DNA from: Halopseudomonas pelagia CL-AP6
Lineage (GTDB): Bacteria; Pseudomonadota; Gammaproteobacteria; Pseudomonadales; Pseudomonadaceae
Assembly: GCF_000410875.1 (NCBI RefSeq)
Contig: NZ_AROI01000006.1
Coordinates: 62,001-126,000, forward strand
Direction: 5' to 3'
Length of the DNA: 64,000 bases
Made by a program: the position numbers and the translations under genes. Shown piece after piece: positions 17,221 to 25,297 of the stretch (the stretch's first letter is position 1; every line of letters begins with the position of its first letter). A model generated the notes under the pieces. That model did not search any database, was not told the origin of the DNA, and saw nothing but the letters and a program-made list of their open reading frames with translations.

Positions 17221-18276
17221 ATGGCGCAAATGCTGGGATCCAGTCAGCAGCACCGCAGGCTGGTGTTCAAGGCTTTGTTGTGGTTTACAGTAGGCGGGGG
17301 ATTGCTTTTCGGTGCCGTGAATTTCGGCAGGGGAGTATGGGTCCTGGCAGGGCTTGAGATTACTTATGCTCTATTTGCGCTGGGGCTGTTGCGAATCGCT
17401 GATACAACACCGCATCTGCGCATGTGGACTCTACTCTATCTGTTTCCTTTTTTTGCTCTGATGACCTTTGCATTGTTGTTGCCGAGCACGTCCTTTACGG
17501 TTTTTGCCTGGATTCAGGCTATTCCGATCATTTGCTACTTGCTGCTGGGCCTGCGCGGCGGCTTCTGGATGTCGCTCGGATTCCTCAGTATGGGAGTGGC
17601 AGCGTTCAACTATCGGTATATGGTCGATGATTCCTGGTTGAATGCGATGGTGGCGGCCAACGTCGGTTTGAGTAGTGCGGCGATCATGATGTTTTCGCAT
17701 ATTTACGAACGTAGTCGCGTGGCCAATGAGGCGCGACTGCTTGAGCTGGCCAGCACCGATACGCTGACTGGCTTGGCTAACCGGATGAAGCTGGCTGAAG
17801 TGTTTCAACGCGAGCGCAGTCATGCGCTGCGCGACAACAACCCCTTGTCGTTGATCATTCTGGATCTGGATCACTTCAAACAGGTGAATGATCAGTTTGG
17901 TCATGGCGGCGGTGATCGGGCCTTACGTCATTTGGCGCAGTTGCTGCCGCAGCGGTTACGCGATACGGATCTGTTATGTCGCCTCGGCGGCGAGGAATTT
18001 GCCATTCTACTACCTGGGGCCGACCTCGGTCAGGCCGCCGAACGGGCTAATGACCTGCGCGAACTACTGGTCGCGCAACCGCCGGATATCGAGGGGCGCA
18101 CTCAGGTGATGACGTTCAGTGCCGGCGTCGCCACTCTGGGCGAAGACGGACAAAGTCTGGACAGTCTGCTGTCGACCGCCGACCGGCGCATGTATGAGGC
18201 CAAGGGCGGGGGACGCAACCAGGTGGTAGCGGCTGGTCAGCAATATCATCTGGCACCTATGTCGTTTGGCCGCTAA
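17221..18276 (+). CDS. Membrane diguanylate cyclase (six-helix N-terminus, GGDEF)
   Basis: 351 residues from the ATG at 17221, chosen because GGAGG lies 6 bases upstream; an ATG at 17161 has no ribosome site. Residues ~15-180 contain about six hydrophobic helices with no recognisable ligand domain. The GGDEF domain covers about 195-340 with GGEEF near residue 257 and I-site RDTD. It is divergent from the receiver-CheC operon. The 207-base stretch between them (17013-17220) holds no gene and presumably both promoters. Confidence 0.86.
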   Translation: MAQMLGSSQQHRRLVFKALLWFTVGGGLLFGAVNFGRGVWVLAGLEITYALFALGLLRIADTTPHLRMWTLLYLFPFFALMTFALLLPSTSFTVFAWIQAIPIICYLLLGLRGGFWMSLGFLSMGVAAFNYRYMVDDSWLNAMVAANVGLSSAAIMMFSHIYERSRVANEARLLELASTDTLTGLANRMKLAEVFQRERSHALRDNNPLSLIILDLDHFKQVNDQFGHGGGDRALRHLAQLLPQRLRDTDLLCRLGGEEFAILLPGADLGQAAERANDLRELLVAQPPDIEGRTQVMTFSAGVATLGEDGQSLDSLLSTADRRMYEAKGGGRNQVVAAGQQYHLAPMSFGR

Positions 18277-18384
18277 TGCGCCGCCGCTGTTGTGAGTAAT
18301 TTACTCGGCGTCATTTTAAGCGAATGTACGGCTGGACCCTCTACACTGGAATAAAGCAAAGTGTTTTTAACGGAGGTGACGGCG

Positions 18385-19506
18385 ATGCACGTTGGTGTCC
18401 CCAGAGAAATCAAGAATCACGAATACCGTGTCGGCCTTACGCCCATGGCGGTGGCAGAACTGATCGCCCACGGGCATCAGGTCAGTGTCGAAGCGGATGC
18501 TGGCTTGGCCATTGGTTACGACGATTCGGCATACCGTGCTGCCGGAGCGCGCATCACCGATGCCCGAGGGGTGTTCGAGCAAGCGCGGTTGATCGTCAAG
18601 GTCAAGGAGCCGCAGGCCAGCGAGCGGGCGTTGTTGCGAGCGGATCAGGTGCTCTTCACCTACCTGCATCTAGCCCCGGACCGTGAACAGACTGAGGCTC
18701 TGCTGGCCTCAGGGGCCTGCTGCATCGCCTACGAAACAGTGACTGATCAATATGGCGGTTTACCCTTGCTGGCGCCCATGTCCGAAGTGGCCGGTCGGAT
18801 GGCTGTACAGGCCGGAGCAGGCTGTCTGGAGAAGGCACGGGGTGGGCGCGGCGTATTGCTTGGCGGGGTGCCGGGTGTGCCACGCGGCAAAGTGGTGATC
18901 CTCGGTGGCGGAGTGGTCGGCAGCAATGCCCTGGCCATGGCGGTGGGCATGGGCGCTGAGGTGCGGGTGCTGGATCGCGATCCGCAGGTACTGCGGCGTC
19001 TGGATCGTCAGTACGGCAACCGTATCCAGACGCTGTTTTCCACCAGCGTGACGCTGGAGGAGCAGTTGGTTGAAGCTGATCTGGTCATTGGTGCGGTATT
19101 GATCCCCGGCGCGGCCGCACCCCGATTGATTTCGCGGGCAGTGCTTGCTCGCATGCAACCCGGTGCCGTGCTGGTGGATGTAGCCATAGATCAGGGCGGG
19201 TGTGCGGAAACCTCTCGGGCTACCACCCATGCCGAACCGACCTACGTGGAGGAGGGTATTGTCCACTACTGCGTGGCCAATATGCCTGGGGCGGTGGCGC
19301 GTACCGCTACCCAGGCGCTGAATAATGCAACGCTACCCTACGTGCTAGCATTGGCCAACAAGGGTTTGGCACAGGCATTGCGCGAAGACCGGCACCTGCT
19401 GGCAGGCTTGAATATCGCCCACGGCAGGCTGACCAACGGCGGCGTCGGCGAGGCGCTGGATATGCCGGTGCAGGGGCTTGAGGACGCACTCGAGACGCTG
19501 GACTGA
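18385..19506 (+). CDS. ald: Alanine dehydrogenase
   Basis: 373 residues from the ATG at 18385, with GGAGGTG 6 bases upstream. It catalyses the NAD-dependent reversible oxidative deamination of L-alanine to pyruvate and ammonia. The N-terminus [20 protein letters not shown] matches the AlaDH/PNT family signature, with VKVKEPQ near residue 75 and the Rossmann glycine loop [15 protein letters not shown] near 172. The C-terminal signature [20 protein letters not shown] is present. Length distinguishes it from the longer transhydrogenase alpha subunit. It stands alone on its strand. Confidence 0.94.
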   Translation: MHVGVPREIKNHEYRVGLTPMAVAELIAHGHQVSVEADAGLAIGYDDSAYRAAGARITDARGVFEQARLIVKVKEPQASERALLRADQVLFTYLHLAPDREQTEALLASGACCIAYETVTDQYGGLPLLAPMSEVAGRMAVQAGAGCLEKARGGRGVLLGGVPGVPRGKVVILGGGVVGSNALAMAVGMGAEVRVLDRDPQVLRRLDRQYGNRIQTLFSTSVTLEEQLVEADLVIGAVLIPGAAAPRLISRAVLARMQPGAVLVDVAIDQGGCAETSRATTHAEPTYVEEGIVHYCVANMPGAVARTATQALNNATLPYVLALANKGLAQALREDRHLLAGLNIAHGRLTNGGVGEALDMPVQGLEDALETLD

Positions 19507-19534
19507 TCTGGGTCAAGGCGCTTAGCACGGCAAG

Positions 19535-19570
19535 GCCTCAAGCTGAGGCGCACCCGTTATGCGGGTTTCT
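19535..19570 (+). terminator. Twin hairpins after ald
   Basis: GCCTCA/TGAGGC (19535-19549) is followed by ACCCG/CGGGT (19552-19566) and then TTCT. The second stem-loop with trailing U residues could end ald transcription before the next gene; the U-run is short. Confidence 0.4.
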
Positions 19571-19587
19571 ACCTAAAGGAGAGCACC

Positions 19588-19902
19588 ATGCATGATAATC
19601 CGCTGCAAACCCTTGAGCATTTGCGCGAAGAGTACCTCCAGCGTCAGGCCGCGCTGAGCCGGGATTTGGCGGCCGCTCATTCTGCGGACTCTGCCGAGCA
19701 GGCTCAGGAGCGCGAGAACGATGAGGTGATGCGGGCCCTTCTGCAGGAGGCAGACCAATCTTTACAGCAGGTTGATGCCGCCATCAGACGCTACCATGCA
19801 GGGCAATACGGTTTGTGCACGCGCTGTAGCGAGTCTATCGGTGCAGAACGGTTGCATGCCTTGCCTGCCACCGACACCTGTATTACTTGCGCTGAGGTGT
19901 GA
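19588..19902 (+). CDS. TraR/DksA-type zinc-finger protein
   Basis: 104 residues, AAAGGAG 7 bases upstream of the ATG. A long acidic coiled coil (residues 5-70) leads to a C4 zinc finger with CTRC near residue 82 and CITC near residue 99. This matches DksA/TraR proteins that enter the RNA polymerase secondary channel, but it is shorter than DksA. Its role in transcription control is inferred from the family. The stop abuts the stop of the opposing acyltransferase gene without a spacer. Confidence 0.85.
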   Translation: MHDNPLQTLEHLREEYLQRQAALSRDLAAAHSADSAEQAQERENDEVMRALLQEADQSLQQVDAAIRRYHAGQYGLCTRCSESIGAERLHALPATDTCITCAEV

Positions 19903-20793
19903 TCAGCGCCGCTCCTCGCGCAGTGCCAGCAGACGCCGGTCCTTGTCCTCCCAGAGCTGGTTCACCCACCGCTGAAACTCAGTGCGAAATACCGGATCGT
20001 TGCTGTAGTCGCCGGCGAATAGGGCCGCCGATAATTCCACTTGGCGGATATCGACCACCACCCGGTCTACCTTGCCGCAAAGCAGCCCCCAGAAGCCGGG
20101 CGCCTTGCCTTCAGGGTAGAGAATGGTCACGTCCAGCAGCGACCTCATCTGCTCGCCCAGAGCGGCCATCACGAAGGCAATGCCACCGGATTTCGGCTTG
20201 AGCAGATTGTTGAAGGGTGATGTCTGCTGACGATGCTTGGTGCGGGTGAAACGTGTGCCCTCCAGGAAGTTCACTACGGTGACAGGCAGGTGCTGAAACT
20301 TCTCGCAGGCCTCGCGGGTAATTTTTAGGTCTTTGCCCTGGTCCTGGGGATAGCGGCTTAAATGTGCTTTGCTGTAGCGCTTCATGAATGGGTAATCGAG
20401 CGCCCAGAAAGCTAAGCCGAGAAAGGGGACCCAGATCAGTTCCTTTTTCAGAAAGAATTTGAAATAAGGCGTCTTGCGGTTAAAAGCCTGCAACAGAGCT
20501 GGAATATCAACCCAGGACTGATGATTGCTAACCACCAGATAGGAGTGCTGCGGATTGAGAGGGGTATCACAGCGGATATCCCATGCTGTGGGCGTCATCT
20601 TGTTGAAAGCCCATTTGACGCTTTCCGCCCAGCTTTCGGCAATCCACATCACGGCCCGTGAACAGGCTCTTTGATAGGCGGGTACCGGAATGAATGCTTT
20701 TATCAGTCCGATGATCAACATCGGCCCGATGCCGATCAGGGTAAACAACAATATCATCAGGCACGTCAGGGTGCCGGTTAACCAGGGCGGCAT
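19903..20793 (-). CDS. PlsC-family acyltransferase (YihG-like)
   Basis: 296 residues; the ATG at 20793 has GAAGGA about 9 bases upstream. An N-terminal membrane helix is at about 8-28. The acyltransferase motif I is NHQSWVDIP (near residue 92), the substrate motif is NFLEGTRFT (near 178), and PFNNLLKPKSGG follows. Enzymes of this group acylate lysophosphatidic acid or a related glycerophospholipid; the E. coli relative YihG affects phospholipid acyl composition. It ends exactly at the zinc-finger gene and starts 217 bases from the Lnt-like gene. Confidence 0.88.
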   Translation of the reverse strand: MPPWLTGTLTCLMILLFTLIGIGPMLIIGLIKAFIPVPAYQRACSRAVMWIAESWAESVKWAFNKMTPTAWDIRCDTPLNPQHSYLVVSNHQSWVDIPALLQAFNRKTPYFKFFLKKELIWVPFLGLAFWALDYPFMKRYSKAHLSRYPQDQGKDLKITREACEKFQHLPVTVVNFLEGTRFTRTKHRQQTSPFNNLLKPKSGGIAFVMAALGEQMRSLLDVTILYPEGKAPGFWGLLCGKVDRVVVDIRQVELSAALFAGDYSNDPVFRTEFQRWVNQLWEDKDRRLLALREERR

Positions 20794-20939
20794 GGATTGG
20801 ATTTCCTTCTTGCGATGGTCAAAGAATACCGAATTTTGCGGGTTGTGGCAGTGCTGTAAAGGACGAAAAGCGCTTATGGATCAGCGGCTTTTCACCCGAA
20901 CAGGGGATGGTCTGTGTCTGGCGCGCTGAATAGAGTAGC

Positions 20940-20966
20940 TCGGCGGTATCGGCGGTATCGGCGGTT
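20940..20966. repeat. Three tandem copies of a 9-base unit
   Basis: TCGGCGGTA occurs at 20940-20948 and 20949-20957, with a third copy differing in its last base at 20958-20966. It lies 45 bases upstream of the Lnt-like start, in the presumed promoter or leader. Confidence 0.8.
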
Positions 20967-21010
20967 GATGCGCGGTGCATTTTGACCTGATTAGTTTCTG
21001 GAGGCGTGCA

Positions 21011-22636
21011 ATGTCACGGCTAGATCCCGCTCTCCCGGCGGCTAGTGTGCGGGTGGAGCGACCCCAGTCACTGTTGTTGAGCCCAATGCTGCGCCTGCTG
21101 CTGGCCTTGGCTGGTGGCGTGCTGATGGGGCTGCCCTGGTTTGATCAGGCGCTTTATTGGAGCGCCTGGATAGGCAGCGTGCCCTTGCTGTTTGCGCTGC
21201 GTAGTGCCTCGCTGCCTTTCGCGCTGCTGCTGGGTTTCGTCAATGGCGTAGCCTATTTCGCGATCGCCAGTTACTGGATTGCTGAGTTCCTGATCAACCT
21301 GCGCGAACTTCCCTGGCCATTGGCGCTCTTGTTCGGGTTGCTGTTCTGGTGCTACGCGGGGCTCTCCATCGGTCTGTCGTGCTTGCTCTATCGCTGGGTT
21401 TCACAGCGATTGCCTGCTTGGGATCTGTTGAGCTTTCCGATCTGCATGGTGGTCATTATGGGCATCTACCCGCTGTTATTCGGCGCGTATTTCGCCGAGG
21501 CCCAGGCTAACTTCCTGCCTGCGCTGCAGGGCGTATCCCTGCTCGGGGTGCAGGCACTGGATCTGCTGATGCTGATGACCGGCGTGCTGATTGTTCAACT
21601 GCTGATCGATCGGGGCCGTACACAGCGCTTGGGCAAGCTGGTCGCGATGGCGGTGCTAGCCGCGTGGTTCATTTATGGCTTTATCAGTCTCCAGCAGTGG
21701 GATGAACGGATGTTGGCCTGGGACCTACGGCCGATCGGTTTGGTGCAGCCGAACGATGCCGTAACCTTGGACGTGCCTGAGCCTCTGCCAGGTTTCACCC
21801 GGGAATACCCTGAAGAAATGGCCGCAACCGAGCGTCTGGCTAAAGCCGGTGCTGAGCTGGTGGTCTGGCCGGAGGCTCGCTACAAGGGTTACTTTGATCG
21901 TTACAGTGTGCGTATGCGCTATGCCGAGGTGCTACGTGAGCGCGGCGTTTCGCTGATTCTGCATGATGCCGAGCGCGCCTGGGATGATGGCGAAGCCGTT
22001 TACTATAACGCGCTAACGCATCTGGATGCCGACGGCGAGCAGCGCGGTGTGTACCGCAAGGTGCTACTGATGCCTTTTGGCGAATACCTGCCGAGGTTCT
22101 TCCATCTGCCCGGTGTGGATTGGCTGACTAGAACGTTTTTTGGCGAATTTTTGCGCCCGTTGCAGCCGGGGCTGGAGCATACGATCTTCGAGGTGAACGG
22201 CATGCGGGTCGTGCCGAAGATCTGTTACGAGACGGCGTTTCCCGAGTTTATCGCAGCTTCCATCGGTGCCGACGCTGCGGGCAAGGTGCTGCTGTTCGTC
22301 TCTCAGGACAACTGGTTTGGCGAGACTAGTCAGCCCTTCCAGCACAGCGCCATGTCCGTGGTACGCGGGGTGGAAAATCGCGTGCCGATGATTCACCTAA
22401 TCAACAATGGACCTTCTGTGGTGGCTGCGCCCAATGGGCGGCTCAACGGCAGTACCGAGGCCTTTCAACGGCAGGAGCTGCTGGTGTACATGCCCCATGC
22501 TGCCGAGTCGGGAGGAAGTTTTTACAGCCGGCACCCGAGAGTACTGTCGTTCATCCTGTATGCCAGCCTGACAGTGTTGTTGCTATTGGCGCTTCGGCGC
22601 CGGCCCGCCGGTCAGGCGAATTGGCCGGCGCTGTAA
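21011..22636 (+). CDS. Apolipoprotein N-acyltransferase-like membrane protein
   Basis: 541 residues from the ATG at 21011 (GGAGG 7 bases upstream); an earlier frame start at 20975 has no ribosome site. About seven membrane helices in the first 235 residues and one at the C-terminus flank a carbon-nitrogen hydrolase domain. The catalytic residues are in VVWPEARYKGYF (Glu), YRKVLLMPFGEY (Lys and second Glu) and PKICYETAFPEF (Cys). Lnt transfers an acyl chain to the N-terminal cysteine of lipoproteins at the outer face of the inner membrane. In Pseudomonas the main lnt usually sits beside corC/ybeX, which is absent here, so this may be a second, specialised copy. It overlaps the opposing flavoprotein gene by 25 bases. 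Confidence 0.82.
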   Translation: MSRLDPALPAASVRVERPQSLLLSPMLRLLLALAGGVLMGLPWFDQALYWSAWIGSVPLLFALRSASLPFALLLGFVNGVAYFAIASYWIAEFLINLRELPWPLALLFGLLFWCYAGLSIGLSCLLYRWVSQRLPAWDLLSFPICMVVIMGIYPLLFGAYFAEAQANFLPALQGVSLLGVQALDLLMLMTGVLIVQLLIDRGRTQRLGKLVAMAVLAAWFIYGFISLQQWDERMLAWDLRPIGLVQPNDAVTLDVPEPLPGFTREYPEEMAATERLAKAGAELVVWPEARYKGYFDRYSVRMRYAEVLRERGVSLILHDAERAWDDGEAVYYNALTHLDADGEQRGVYRKVLLMPFGEYLPRFFHLPGVDWLTRTFFGEFLRPLQPGLEHTIFEVNGMRVVPKICYETAFPEFIAASIGADAAGKVLLFVSQDNWFGETSQPFQHSAMSVVRGVENRVPMIHLINNGPSVVAAPNGRLNGSTEAFQRQELLVYMPHAAESGGSFYSRHPRVLSFILYASLTVLLLLALRRRPAGQANWPAL

Positions 22637-23832
22637 CCGGAAGCCCAGGCCCATTGAAAGTTGAAGCCACCCAGGTGGCCCGTAACGTCCAGGACCTCGC
22701 CGATAAAATACAGGCCCGGTTGCTGTTTGGCTTCCATGGTCTTGGAACTGATGCCGGCGGTATCGACTCCGCCCAGGGTAACTTCGGCGGTGCGATAGCC
22801 TTCTGTAGCCGACGGTTTGAGCTGCCAGCCGTTGAGCAATTGGCCGATACGCTGCAACTCCCGATCGCTGAACTCTGCCAACGGCGCTTCTTCCTTGCCC
22901 GGCCACCAGAGCGCCTGGAGCTCGCCCACCAGTGCTTTGGGCAATGACTGTGATAACACCGTTCTCAGCCGGCCACGACCCTGCTCCTGCTTGTGCTGCA
23001 GTAGCCATTGCGCGGCGTGCTGTTCGGGTAACAGGTTGATACTGATCGCGTCGCCGGGGTGCCAGTAATTAGATATCTGCAGCATCGCCGGACCGCTGAG
23101 GCCACGATGGGTGAACAGCATGGCTTCGCTAAAGCAGGTGCCATTGCAACTGACGCTGACTTCCAGCGCGGTGCCGCTCAGGCGTTCGCACAGTCCCTTG
23201 ATATTGTCGCTGAACATAAAGGGTACCAGTCCGGCGCGCCGTTCGGTGACGGCCAGGCCGAATTGTCGGGCGATCTCGTAACCCACGCCACTACCGCCCA
23301 GGGTCGGCACCGACAGCGCGCCAGTGGCAATTACCAGTGACTGGCACCGCAGGCGCTGAGGGCGGCCATCGTGGTGCAGTTCTAACTGGTAGCGGCCGTG
23401 GTCGTCATCCATTGCGCTGATGCTGTCAAGCTCACAATGGCTGCGAATCTCCGCGCCGGCCTCGGCGCATTCGTCCAATAGCATGGCGACGATATCCTTG
23501 GCCGAGTTTTGACAGAACAACTGGCTGTGCTTGCGTTCTTCGTAAGCAATACCGTGCTTCTCCACCAGGGCGATAAAGTCCCACTGGGTATAGCCCTTGA
23601 GGGCAGACTTGCAGAAATGTGGGTTGTCCGAGAGGAAGTTGTCCGCCTCGATGACATAATTGGTGAAGTTGCAGCGCCCGCCACCGGACATAAGTATTTT
23701 CTTGCCGACCTTATTGGCTCGCTCCAGGATCAGCACGCTACGCCCGCGCTGCGCAGCGGTGAAGCCGCAGAGCAGGCCGGAGGCCCCGGCGCCAAGGATG
23801 ACAACGTCATGATATTCGCAAGCGGGTGGCAC
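22612..23832 (-). CDS. HI0933/YhiN-family FAD-dependent oxidoreductase
   Basis: 406 residues from a GTG at 23832 (AGGA about 10 bases upstream). The N-terminal FAD-binding loop is VILGAGASGLLCGFTAAQRG, followed by the family hallmark MSGGGRCNFTN near residue 52. A second nucleotide segment is VIATGALSVPTLGGSGVGYE near 165, and the C-terminal GEVLDVTGHLGGFNFQWAWA closes the FAD domain. The physiological substrate of this family is not established. Its last 25 bases are antisense to the end of the Lnt-like gene. Confidence 0.9.
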   Translation of the reverse strand: MPPACEYHDVVILGAGASGLLCGFTAAQRGRSVLILERANKVGKKILMSGGGRCNFTNYVIEADNFLSDNPHFCKSALKGYTQWDFIALVEKHGIAYEERKHSQLFCQNSAKDIVAMLLDECAEAGAEIRSHCELDSISAMDDDHGRYQLELHHDGRPQRLRCQSLVIATGALSVPTLGGSGVGYEIARQFGLAVTERRAGLVPFMFSDNIKGLCERLSGTALEVSVSCNGTCFSEAMLFTHRGLSGPAMLQISNYWHPGDAISINLLPEQHAAQWLLQHKQEQGRGRLRTVLSQSLPKALVGELQALWWPGKEEAPLAEFSDRELQRIGQLLNGWQLKPSATEGYRTAEVTLGGVDTAGISSKTMEAKQQPGLYFIGEVLDVTGHLGGFNFQWAWASGYSAGQFA

Positions 23833-23865
23833 GGTGGTTTATTCCTGATAGTAAAAGGGAGGTTC

Positions 23866-24387
23866 TTACTGCTGTGCGGGCGGTTTAACCCGCACGCTGT
23901 TGTTGGTATCGCGGCTGCTGCGAATGAGGGCATCGCTGCCCTGAGCCCGTGCCGATTTGGCCAATCGATCGTAGAGTAATACATTCACGCTGGCCGCCAG
24001 GTTCATACAGCCGACGGTGGGCACATAGACCACTGCGTCGGCGCGATCTACCAGGGCCTGATCCAGGCTGCCATCCTCCGGGCCAAACACATAGAGTACG
24101 TTCTCGGGATGGACGAACGAGGGTAGGGCGGTGGCGCCTTCGACCAATTCCACGCACACCACCTTGGTGCCGCTGGGCAGATCGTTGAGCAGATCCGTGA
24201 GGCCCTTGAGTGGAATGTTCAGGCTGATGTTCTGGGTATCGGTGTGAAAACGCGCAGCGCGATCATAGCGGCTACCGGTATAACGCACCTCATCCACCTG
24301 ATAGCAGCCAGCGGCGCGCATCACGGCGCCGACATTGCTCGGGCTTTTGGGATTGATCAGGCCGATACTGATAAAGGGTGCTGACAT
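23866..24387 (-). CDS. SPOUT-class RNA methyltransferase (TrmH family)
   Basis: 173 residues from the ATG at 24387; an in-frame start at 24417 only adds a non-conserved tail. The three SPOUT motifs are visible: NVGAVMRAAG near residue 18, VLYVFGPEDGSL near 98 and VPTVGCMNLAASVNVLLYD near 120. These form the trefoil knot that binds S-adenosylmethionine. The protein should methylate tRNA or rRNA ribose, but the target nucleotide cannot be read from sequence. It is downstream of no operon partner except the flavoprotein gene, which follows after 33 bases. Confidence 0.88.
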   Translation of the reverse strand: MSAPFISIGLINPKSPSNVGAVMRAAGCYQVDEVRYTGSRYDRAARFHTDTQNISLNIPLKGLTDLLNDLPSGTKVVCVELVEGATALPSFVHPENVLYVFGPEDGSLDQALVDRADAVVYVPTVGCMNLAASVNVLLYDRLAKSARAQGSDALIRSSRDTNNSVRVKPPAQQ

Positions 24388-24504
24388 GCAAGCCTCGAGT
24401 ACTGGGGCGCCGGGCACAAACTTAGCGCATCAGCCGCGCTTGCCCGTGAAGCCCGCGCCGGATAGGCGTATAATGTGCGGATCGTATTCTACCACGGACC
24501 TCCC

Positions 24505-24774
24505 ATGAAACTGCTGATTCGTAATCTTGCCCGTACCACCACTGAAACCGAGCTGCGCAACCTGTTCGAGGGCCATGGTCTGGTAACCGAATGCACCCTG
24601 GTGCTAGATAAGGTGACGGGGGGGTCCAAGGGCTTTGGCTTTGTGGAAATGCCCAAGCATGATGACGCCAAAGCGGCCATCAAGGCCTTGAATAATCAGG
24701 AAGTGGCCGGTAGCCGTATTCGGGTGAAGAAGGATGAATCCGCCGAGGCCGCGCAAGGCACTCCGCGTGGCTGA
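24505..24774 (+). CDS. RRM-domain RNA-binding protein
   Basis: 89 residues, almost all one RNA recognition motif. RNP2 is KLLIRNL at the N-terminus and RNP1 is SKGFGFVEM near residue 43; the C-terminus is a short charged tail. It resembles the small single-RRM proteins found in many gamma-proteobacteria, thought to bind RNA in the cold or under stress. The ATG at 24505 places RNP2 right at the start; an in-frame start at 24475 is less likely. It overlaps the VF530 gene by 8 bases. Confidence 0.88.
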   Translation: MKLLIRNLARTTTETELRNLFEGHGLVTECTLVLDKVTGGSKGFGFVEMPKHDDAKAAIKALNNQEVAGSRIRVKKDESAEAAQGTPRG

Positions 24775-24994
24775 GCAGCAACACGCCGATCCTTTGCACG
24801 GGGTGACCTTGAAGGTGATCCTTAGCGCGCTGGTTGAACGCTATGGCTGGGAAGAGCTCGGGCAGCGTATTACCATCAAGTGCTTCACCACCGATCCCAG
24901 CATCAATTCCAGCCTGAAATTCCTGCGCAAGACCCCCTGGGCTCGGGAAAAGGTCGAGGCCCTGTATCTCCAAACGCTGCGTCGCGACAGCTAA
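24767..24994 (+). CDS. VF530 family (DUF2132) small protein
   Basis: 75 residues from a GTG at 24767 (AAGG about 8 bases upstream); an ATG at 24734 would overlap the RRM gene by 41 bases. The sequence [20 protein letters not shown] and the C-terminal [17 protein letters not shown] match the VF530 fold, described as a possible DNA-binding family from Vibrio. It overlaps the RRM protein gene, so the two may be translated together. The molecular role is unknown. Confidence 0.82.
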   Translation: MAEQQHADPLHGVTLKVILSALVERYGWEELGQRITIKCFTTDPSINSSLKFLRKTPWAREKVEALYLQTLRRDS

Positions 24995-25100
24995 GCTCAT
25001 CAACGCGACTGACACTCGTCTTGTTACAGTTGTTCGCGTTGTTGAGCTCAATTTTGCTCTAAGCTGCTTCAAAACGACCTGGTTATGCCGGAGGGCGCCG

Positions 25101-25277
25101 ATGTTCGGACTGTTTAATCGTGATCCGTCGAAGAAGCTACGCAAGGCCTACGACGCCAAGCTAGAGGCTGCCATGCAAGCGCAGCGCAACGGCGATATTC
25201 GCAACTACTCGACACTGAGCCAGGAGGCCGATGCGCTGTGGAAGCAATTGGAGCCGCTGGAGAAAAATCAGCTCTGA
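25101..25277 (+). CDS. Small DUF6435-like protein
   Basis: 58 residues, ATG preceded by GGAGGG at 6 bases. It is a charged, helical protein beginning MFGLFNRDPSKKLRKAYDAK and continuing AMQAQRNGDI, which matches the pattern of the DUF6435 family of short proteins (recalled, not searched). It has no membrane segment or cysteine. It stands between the VF530 gene and a convergent GGDEF gene, 20 bases away. The function is unknown. Confidence 0.75.
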   Translation: MFGLFNRDPSKKLRKAYDAKLEAAMQAQRNGDIRNYSTLSQEADALWKQLEPLEKNQL

Positions 25278-25297
25278 TGGCGTTGGCTCCGGCCTGG

